This document shows, in pieces, positions 44,471 to 51,495 of a stretch of 51,495 nt of DNA (the first letter of the stretch is position 1; each line of letters starts with the position of its first letter). Location: NCBI GenBank assembly GCA_023853785.1, contig JAJIRX010000281.1:1-51495 (forward strand), read 5' to 3'. The notes under the pieces are model-generated. The model worked only from the letters and a program-made list of their open reading frames with translations. It had not been told where the DNA came from and did no database searches. Source of the DNA: Psilocybe azurescens. Its lineage: Eukaryota; Basidiomycota; Agaricomycetes; Agaricales; Agrocybaceae. A program made the translations under genes and the position numbers.

Positions 44471-46178
44471 ATGAACACAACGTCCCTTTCATTATCGCCT
44501 CAGCCAGTGGATGAGCTAATCCATGGTATACAAGTTTTACAGTTTATCAGACTCTGTAGACGTACGTCAATCACAATCCACATATATGTCTGCTCCTGCT
44601 CTCTTTCCATGTTACTCATGTTCCCACCGCTTTGTAGTTTCGTCAACTTCCATCGTTCTATATGATTATAGTGAGCAGCACAATTTAAATCTACGAAGGC
44701 ACGCAGTGAATATTTACCTGCGTAATAGTCATTACCTTCGACCAAGAGGCAAGTCAACTCATTGTGGCTAACATCCACCATACTGACACACGTTCGGGTT
44801 TTCCCACGAGCCAGATAGCCTTTCTGTGGGTGTGTATTTCTTCTATTTGTCACGGACACCTTCACTGATTATGGCTGGCATCTATCAAGAACACGCGCTT
44901 CAGCTTTGTGAAACTGTTGTTTTTCCTGGTTAGTTTAATATATTTGATATTTTGAAAAGAAGCTGACTGCCCGGTGCCAGAATCGTTATTACTTTATTGG
45001 CGCAGTCACGTAAGTCATATTGTCAGCTTCTCATATACTCTATTGCAAACAAACTTCCATTAGATATCATACATACGGTGAGCTGCAAATACCTCAGCGC
45101 ATATATTTGCTTATGTTGGTATATATAGCATTCCTGTCTCCTAATATTGATAACGAAGTATGTACAGCATTAATCAAACAATGCGTAGGTATACCTGACC
45201 CTTTTCTCTCAGTTGTGTGTATTTTCATGAAGGTCGGGACACAATAAGGAACACTAACTCTTTGTTGTCTATTTTTATTTGTAGCTGTGAGTATACTTCA
45301 AGTATTCGAGGTCAATTACCCCACTGAGCAGACATGTCGTTCAAGGTTTACGTTTTATAGACTGGCAGGACTGGACGGGTGTGCTGGGACCCCTTCTTGC
45401 ACAAGGAAAGTTAATAGGTGCATCACATAACTGGTTTTAGGCCGTACTCACCCAAATATGACAGTAGCCATTTTGCAGGTACGACTGTATGCACTTTTCA
45501 ACAAGAGCCATAAACTCTTGGCATGCAAGGTACCTCTCTATATATTGTCGACCGCGGCTTCCACGGTCGTGATGGAAATAGCTTTCAACCAAGCAAAGAT
45601 GGGTAATTGCTATAGTCCCCTATAAATAATATCAATTCGACAATAATTTAAGACAGACTTTTATTCCCTAGATAATTTAGTCCATGCAGTTGCGATCCCT
45701 GGAGGAAATTTCTGCACTTTCTTGAGCATTCCACGCTACATATACGCCTTTTGGATCCCCACATTCGTATTTGAGTGCTTCTTGTGCACACTTGCAATCA
45801 TGCGGGGACTTCGGCACTTCAGTTTCCGAGGATCGTATTATTCCACTAGTGTAAATCTTGTTAATATCCTGGTTCAAGATTCGATTCTTTATTTCATAGA
45901 GCAAGTGTTTCAATTTATTAAGCCATTGCGACATATACTAATTCACTGGCACATTCAGTACTGGGGCTACTTACCTTATCTGTATGGTTATCTGGATTGT
46001 GGACCTGGTAAGCGAATTTAACAGCTCTTCGTGCGATCAATTTTAACGTGTTGTACAGGAGAGTTTTGATGCTCCCGTGGGATTTTCAATTGCAATGTCA
46101 TCTACGCTATGCAGTCGGATGGTATTGAAAGTGCACGGAATGTATGCCGATGATGGCGACAGGGAATTACGAGGTTGA
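44471..46178 (+). CDS. DUF6533-type seven-helix membrane protein
   Basis: This is a multi-exon gene. Exon 1 (44471-44561) encodes MNTTSLSLSPQPVDELIHGI. Exon 2 (44638-44670) gives LSSTSIVLYDY and exon 3 (from 44729) gives IITFDQE, together the DUF6533 signature Y-D-Y...TFD-E. Later pieces are RFSFVKLLFFL then NRYYFIGAVT (~44890-45010), FEVNYPTEQTC and WQDWTGVLGPLLAQ (45287-45417), and VAILQVRLYALFNKSHK (45465-45602). The last pieces are IPGGNFC...AFWIPTFVFECFLCTLAIM and NILVQDSILYFI (from 45672), YTNSLAHSVLGLLTLSVWL, and SFDAPVGFSIAMSSTLCSRM (~46058-46178). The family is abundant in Agaricomycetes and functionally unknown. One extra T near 45353-45356 shifts exon 5. An AG|GCAAGT donor after exon 3 suggests a GC-AG intron. 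Confidence 0.7.
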
Positions 46179-46649
46179 TCGCATTATGAGCGGTCCAATC
46201 ATTTAGATTTCGCTTACGGCTGTCGGTGCTATAATACTTATCATATACCAGTCCTTTTCACCACCATTGCCGACCAAACAGTCTTTATAACATGCATATA
46301 TATCTTGATCTTATTCTTATTTAGTGGACAACTTTGTTTTAATTAATCATAAATCCCCACACAATACACCAGTGCCAATGAAAAAATTGAAGTTTATGAA
46401 TGACAGATATGGCATCACCAATGGCTTACCTATGGACAAGCAAGTTTAGGTGGAAGGTAAAGATAGTCCTGCCACATAGGGCAGCTGATGTACACATTGT
46501 ATACATGTCACTTGAAGCCATAGAATGCTATAGAACACACCTATAACTAGAGGGTAGGTAGGACATACAATGTAGTGACTCAGTCAGTGCCATAGAGTTC
46601 TATGGACCAGCTGAAATTCACCCAACATCGGCTTTGGCTACTCATGTTG

Positions 46650-46965
46650 TGGGCTTGGCCCTGGCACAGCCAATGTTACAGGTTGGCCACAGCCAACCAT
46701 TCAATCGGCCTAAATATTAAATATTGACAGAATTAAATGAAAGTGCATGACTGAAAAAAAACATTGAAACTGAATATGCAGATGATGAAAGCTTTCCAGT
46801 TGCATGAGGTCAGCCCCTGGTCAGCCCTGGCTCAGCCAATGTTACAGGTCGGCCATAGCCAATTATTTAATTGGCCAAAATATTATAGCCTCAGGTTGGC
46901 CCCGGCTCAGCCAATGTTACAGGTCAGGCGCAGCTGCTCATTCAGTTGTCAAAATTATGGAGCAT
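46650..46965 (+). repeat. Three copies of a 'ggctcagccaatgttacagg' repeat
   Basis: The motif 'cagccaatgttacaggt' followed by 'ggccatagccaattatttaa' recurs near 46665, 46831 and 46906, with diverged intervening sequence. Confidence 0.75.
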
Positions 46966-48000
46966 TGATACAAATGTATGAGTATAAATAGCTAAATAAA
47001 TTCATTAAAGCTGTATATACTGTGAATCTGGACTCTGCAGTTGCATGAGATTGTACACAGCCAATCATTCTTTCCCTGTAATACACAATATTTATATGCA
47101 TGGAATGAATTAAACAGCTCAAAAATGTCTTTGAAGCTGAATATAATGGAGATGAAGGCTTTGCAGTTGTATCAGTTTGATTCTGGCTTGACTGCAGATA
47201 CTACAGGATGCGCAAATCTGAAAATTCAGTAAACAAACATAATGTAGACAATGAATTGCTCAGTTTAACATGTGTTTCTTTTATCTCTTACACTGTTCAA
47301 CTATAATATGAAAACATTTTGTATACATGTATAATACTAGGCAACTTACCACCCATAGGATGAGTATTACAATTATATGCACAGTGATTTGAATCAAAAG
47401 CTTATTAAATAACTCTGATGTTCTATAGGAAATTTTATAAATTGAAAGAACACAACTGAATTGGACTTACACATTCCTAGTTAATAAGCATACAATTTTG
47501 CTTCTTACATAGCTTTTGACCAACTGATGATTGTATGCAATCATTGCTTTTAAACCAATACATGGTATACCTCTGGCATTGTAATATTTTCTACAAGTGT
47601 ATTAGCATCAGAAGTTTTCCGCAATTCCATATGACTGCAAGTTGTTCATGCAGTCAATATTGTAGTCATAAATTTTGTTGTTGTTCAATGGACTGGATTA
47701 CTGGAATGTTTTATGTTTTAGCTGTTAAATGCTTTAAAGCTGTCTGAGTTTAGATGATTTGAGTGAGAGAAATAGACACCATCTACACTGAGATGCTTGC
47801 TGTAGAGTGTGCTTGCAGCTTAACACTTCAATCAAATTTACAATGACTAGTTTGTCACTGGGAAGGAGGCTTGCACTTTTAATAATTGTACCACACAAAA
47901 ATCTTAAAAACAGGGGTGAATACAAGGGTTAGCTCACAAGGATTTTGGAGTAATATATGTGTTTTTATGATTTCTCAGTGAGTGCTGAGACTTTTACAAA

Positions 48001-48165
48001 TCTCTACTCTAATGCAATACCATTTCCAGACCTTCTCAGGGTCACTATCAGCAGGTACACGCTTCAAGCTGAAGTGTAGGTTTGAAATTCCACAGAATCT
48101 CTTCTCTAACACATTACCATTTCCAGACCTTCTTAGGGTCACTATCAGTGGGTACATGCTTTGAG
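48001..48165 (+). repeat. 97-bp tandem duplication
   Basis: 'accatttccagaccttctca' to 'cagcaggtacacgctt' at about 48018-48065 is repeated at 48115-48162 with few differences. The offset is 97 bp. Confidence 0.8.
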
Positions 48166-49109
48166 CTAAATAAATTGGTGGCCTTCTTGACCTAATAAAA
48201 CATGATTCAACCCTCTAGGTCATATTTAGACTTGAGTTGTGAGGTGAACTCTTCAAGTATTTCTAGCTTTCAAATGTGTAAAGCACTACTTTCAAATTCA
48301 AAGGTGAACAATAGATTGCTACCACTTGACACACAATTAACTTCAGAAAATGCAGACACAGAATAAAATCTGAACTGTAGGTTCTTGGGGTAAAATTACT
48401 TGCTTGGTATCCACATAGATACATTTAATTTATAGCTACAGGTATATATGTACAACATCAGAGAATAATTTAGTAAGTTAAATCACTGTTACAAACCCCT
48501 AAGTTACATGTTTTGCAAACCATAAGCCTTTCTACAACCAATCAGATCACTAATAAATAATCTGTGTGGTCATTGCATGCCCAGGTAGCACTTGGCACAT
48601 TTCAGCTGTTATTCACTCAGGCATATGGACTGCAATGTCAACAGTAAAATATCTTTAATATTTGCCTGAAACCCAGCTGACAATGGGTTTGTTCATTTAT
48701 GCCATGTTATTCAATTTGTTTATCTGCTTGGTGCATGTTAACTCTTATTATGAGTCAACCCTGCATCAGGCTGTGCATTATTCCTGTTATCCTATTGGTT
48801 GAGAATACTCTTCATATTTGTATACTCTGATCTGCTCAGCTAGACACATATGCATTGGGGAATTACATTTATTATTGCCTCCTGAATGAAGACTTGCTTG
48901 GCAGTCCTCATGTTTATTTATGTTTCTGGACAGCTAAAGCTACCATTGCTCTATACTGCAATCAGACTCATTCAATGAGGGCCGAGCTGGTTCATTCTGA
49001 CAGTCCATTGAGATGTTTAGTGTGGGGTGCCTTTGTAATTGCCCAATACACAACACCCAATCAAATATTTATATTGATCAGTTCAATCTGGGAGGGTAAG
49101 CTTTAAGGC

Positions 49110-50490
49110 TTATTACAATAACTAGTTGAGCAGAGTACAGACTGAGGTGATTGCTCTTGGGTGATCACTAGTAGCTAGAGAACCTCTTTAGACAGGCGAG
49201 TACACACAAGGCACTGAAATAGCAAGGGCAATCTCTCAAGGTGAGGGTGATCACCAATATCAAGGGGATCGCTTTTGGAGGCAAGTGTACATGGGACATT
49301 TAACAGATCTCTTTATAAAACCGAACTCAAACTATCAAACACAATAAGTGATCACCCGTATTAACACATAGTAGATCCTTAGTTCCTATAAGCAACTGGG
49401 CACACTAGTCCACAGTCCTTAGTTTATTATAGGCAACGTTCTGAACAGTCAGATTTCTCTGACAGTTGTCCCTAGTTACTATGAGCAATCACTAGCCTTT
49501 ATAGGGTTCCCACCCATACTTAACAATCCCCAGGGCAGTCTTACTATAGGCAACATCCTGAACAGTCAGAGTTCTCTGACAGTTGTCTCTAGTTACTATG
49601 AGCAATTGCTGGTCGTATAGGGTTCCAACCTGCACTTACATAACAATCCCCAGGGCAGTCCACGGATGACTTATAAAAGCCTGCTTATCAAGTCTAATAG
49701 ACCTGACATTAGATATAACAATGGCAATTGCTCATGAAACCATGTAGCACCTAATTGCTTAAGGTGAACTGTAGTACTCGATCTCTTATCACACAAATCA
49801 CTAGTCCACAAAGTATTAACACTGGAATTCTTATTCAGAGAAATTTCTGATATCAAATCTGGGGTGTAGATTACTTGGTTCCTATTCTAATATGGAGGAC
49901 TGTTTTTATAGACTAAATAGATACTTTGGCTTGTGATAATTGAAAGAGACTAAGAGAAAAGGAAGGAAATAGGCCATGTGCTGCCTAGCCTTTGCTGCAC
50001 CAATTATAATAGTGGAAAGTACTAGTTTGCCTGGGCTATGGCGCTTATTTGAAGATAACATGATTGTCCATGCAGCAGTGTCTTCTTGGGTAGTGATCAC
50101 CTGACTTGTTTTATCAGATGGCTTGTGGCTCAGGCATGTCAGGACTAGATCACTTAGGGATATATTTCTCAGGAAACCCTACCAAGGTTCTCAAGCACAG
50201 TTGCTATTGGTTTAGGACCTCCTGGAACAGCAGGTGCCCTTATCATGAGGCAAGTTACCTCTAGTATTGTGTGGCAATCACTGACTTGGTGATCTCTCTT
50301 TCACGTTGGCTGCATTGGAAATTACAAGTTTTTATAGCTGGATCTAGTAGACCGCCATATGCTGAGTTGTACACAAGATTTCAATTGTCAATACCTTTGG
50401 TCTGTGGGGCAATCCCCTGTGTGGCGCAGTGATTTCTGATCCCCAAGCAGTTGATCACCTAATTAGTGAACAGCCTTTGTGAGTGTACTT
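49110..50490 (-). repeat. Dispersed repeat A, inverted copy
   Basis: The reverse complement aligns along 3627-4880, including the 'gtgatcaccctcacc' end (49200-49280), 'ggacatttaacag'-type sequence and 'gcctgggctatggcgcttat' near 50030. This copy has an internal tandem duplication of about 120 bp (49430-49550 and 49550-49670) around 'ctgaacagtcaga-ttctctgacagttgtc', which is single in the 3.5-4.9 kb copy. Confidence 0.75.
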
Positions 50491-50665
50491 TACCTCCACC
50501 CATATACTCCATCTGGAACATATGCAAGTGTTCAGAAAATTATCTTTGATAGGTGGAGTTCAGGTGGACTCCAGATGGACTCCAGGTGGACTTCAAGTAA
50601 TTCCACTTGAATCCAACTGGATTCAGATGGAGTCCAGGTGGAGATTCAATTAGAATCCACCTGGA
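50485..50665 (-). repeat. TCCANNTGGA repeat block (family C), inverted copy
   Basis: It starts 'gtgtactttacctccaccc' and continues with 'ggtggactccagatggactc' and 'ccacctggactcc', the reverse complement of 25540-25815. AT-rich sequence similar to 25808-25900 follows at 50790-50880. It abuts repeat A on one side. Confidence 0.7.
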
Positions 50666-50959
50666 CTCCATACCTGGATAACAATATTCCAGCTTGGGCC
50701 ATCAGAGAGCAGACTTATTGATTTTCACAAAGTCCAGCTATAGCCAGATTTTAATTGGAATGTATTTTCTTAGAGTAAATTCATGCAAGAATGTATATAT
50801 AATATATTAAAAACTATATACTGCATTATTATCTACAATATTATCTATTAGCAAAGTTCATCAACACTGAAACATAAAATATATATATATAAATATAAAT
50901 ATATAAAACAAAGAAATACAAGAAAAACATATGAAACAGACAAAAAAGTAGGCGAGAGG

Positions 50960-51495
50960 GAGGTCTTTACATGGCCCCCATTTTTGGTGGGACTCCGGTC
51001 AGACTCCGTCAGACTTTCTATATTCAGAATGACAATTTTTCTGGTCTAGGACTGCTGAAAATTTCCGGTGAGATTCTGGTGAGATTCCGGTGAATGTCCG
51101 ATGGACTACAAGTCCAACGGACTGTCCGTGGACTGTCCACTGGAATAATGCCAAAGCAGCAGTTAAAGGACCAATGGAAGTCCAATGGAAGTCCATTGGA
51201 ATCCCACTGGACATGACCATTGGAATTCGAGCAGACAAGTCCAATGGAATTCCAATGGAAGTCCAACGGATGTCCTTTTATTATAATGTATAATAGTATA
51301 GAAAAAAAGACACAAATGAGAATTGAACTTGGGCATCGGAGAACGCCAAACACAAGCGGGATAAACCAACTGAGCCACAAAGGCTTATGGAAACAAAAAA
51401 AATTAGTTAAATATATAGTGATGCAGCTGAAATTCTCGGCACTGCTCGGCATCAGCCAAACAACAATGCACATGTGACATGTTGATGCCACATCG
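50960..51495. mobile_element. Element E, copy B (left end, cut by window end)
   Basis: It begins GAGGTCTTTACATGGCCCCC and runs colinear with 23842-24345: the same subterminal palindrome array, then the tRNA-like unit, then 'tgatgcagctgaaattctcg'. It differs by scattered substitutions and a small insertion near 51145-51165. Only the first ~535 bp lie in the window. Confidence 0.88.
51302..51389 (-). ncRNA. tRNA-like RNA polymerase III unit inside element E copy B
   Basis: The A box TGGCTCAGTTGG (51377-51366) is closer to consensus than in copy A. The B-box-like AAGTTCAATTC lies at 51330-51320, with a T7 terminator at 51308-51302. Spacing between the boxes is unchanged. Confidence 0.6.

Larger units (their letters stand above)
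46179..49100. other. AT-rich non-coding region with local repeats
   Basis: No gene is visible over about 2.9 kb. Low GC and short repeats suggest old mobile-element or intergenic DNA. The two local repeats are listed separately. Confidence 0.5.

Overview
The window is eukaryotic nuclear DNA from a filamentous basidiomycete, most likely an Agaricomycete. Genes are split by short introns of about 45-60 bp, and the gene families are typical of mushroom-forming fungi: a NACHT/STAND protein, a clade-specific seven-helix membrane family, a DUF6533-type membrane protein, a macrofage-activating-glycoprotein-like secreted protein, an FHA/STRIPAK-type protein and a PIN-like carrier. The species cannot be fixed from sequence alone. 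I saw no viral, bacterial or organellar genes and no complete transposase or reverse transcriptase.

Layout. Bases 1-6270 are AT-rich nested repeats: a degenerate minisatellite, a small TIR element, two arrays of hairpin-bearing ~150-bp units (one split by a 1.1-kb TA-target element), and a 1.4-kb repeat that recurs inverted at 49.1-50.5 kb. Bases 6.28-11.94 kb hold two decayed genes on the minus strand: a NACHT NTPase cut off inside its ATPase domain and an FHA-domain coiled-coil protein. Bases 12.9-34.2 kb carry four members of one seven-helix family on the minus strand: an end remnant, one intact gene, one pseudogene and one frameshifted copy. Between them lie a MAG-like secreted glycoprotein remnant and a PIN/auxin-efflux-carrier-like pseudogene. 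A 2,469-bp TIR element with an 8-bp target duplication sits about 80 bp upstream of seven-helix copy 2. Bases 36.8-46.2 kb hold an unrecognised small gene, a GPI-anchored cysteine-rich protein gene (minus) and a DUF6533-type gene (plus). From 46.2 kb onward the DNA is AT-rich and repetitive again, and it ends inside a second copy of the 2.5-kb element.

Main messages. (1) The 2.5-kb element is the most novel object. Its subterminal regions are filled with ~9-bp palindromes spaced about one helical turn apart. It carries a tRNA-like RNA polymerase III unit (A box, B box, T7-8 terminator) kept in both copies, and a G-rich minisatellite core. It has no recognisable transposase. (2) Two kinds of damage are mixed. 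Nonsense codons in several genes are all explained by C-to-T changes, which suggests RIP-like or deamination decay. Separately, several genes are broken only by one-base indels in homopolymer runs, which could be assembly error; this affects the NACHT gene, the GPI gene and seven-helix copies 2 and 3. (3) The seven-helix paralogues provide empty-site controls for the insertion and show a short, nearly identical tract consistent with gene conversion.
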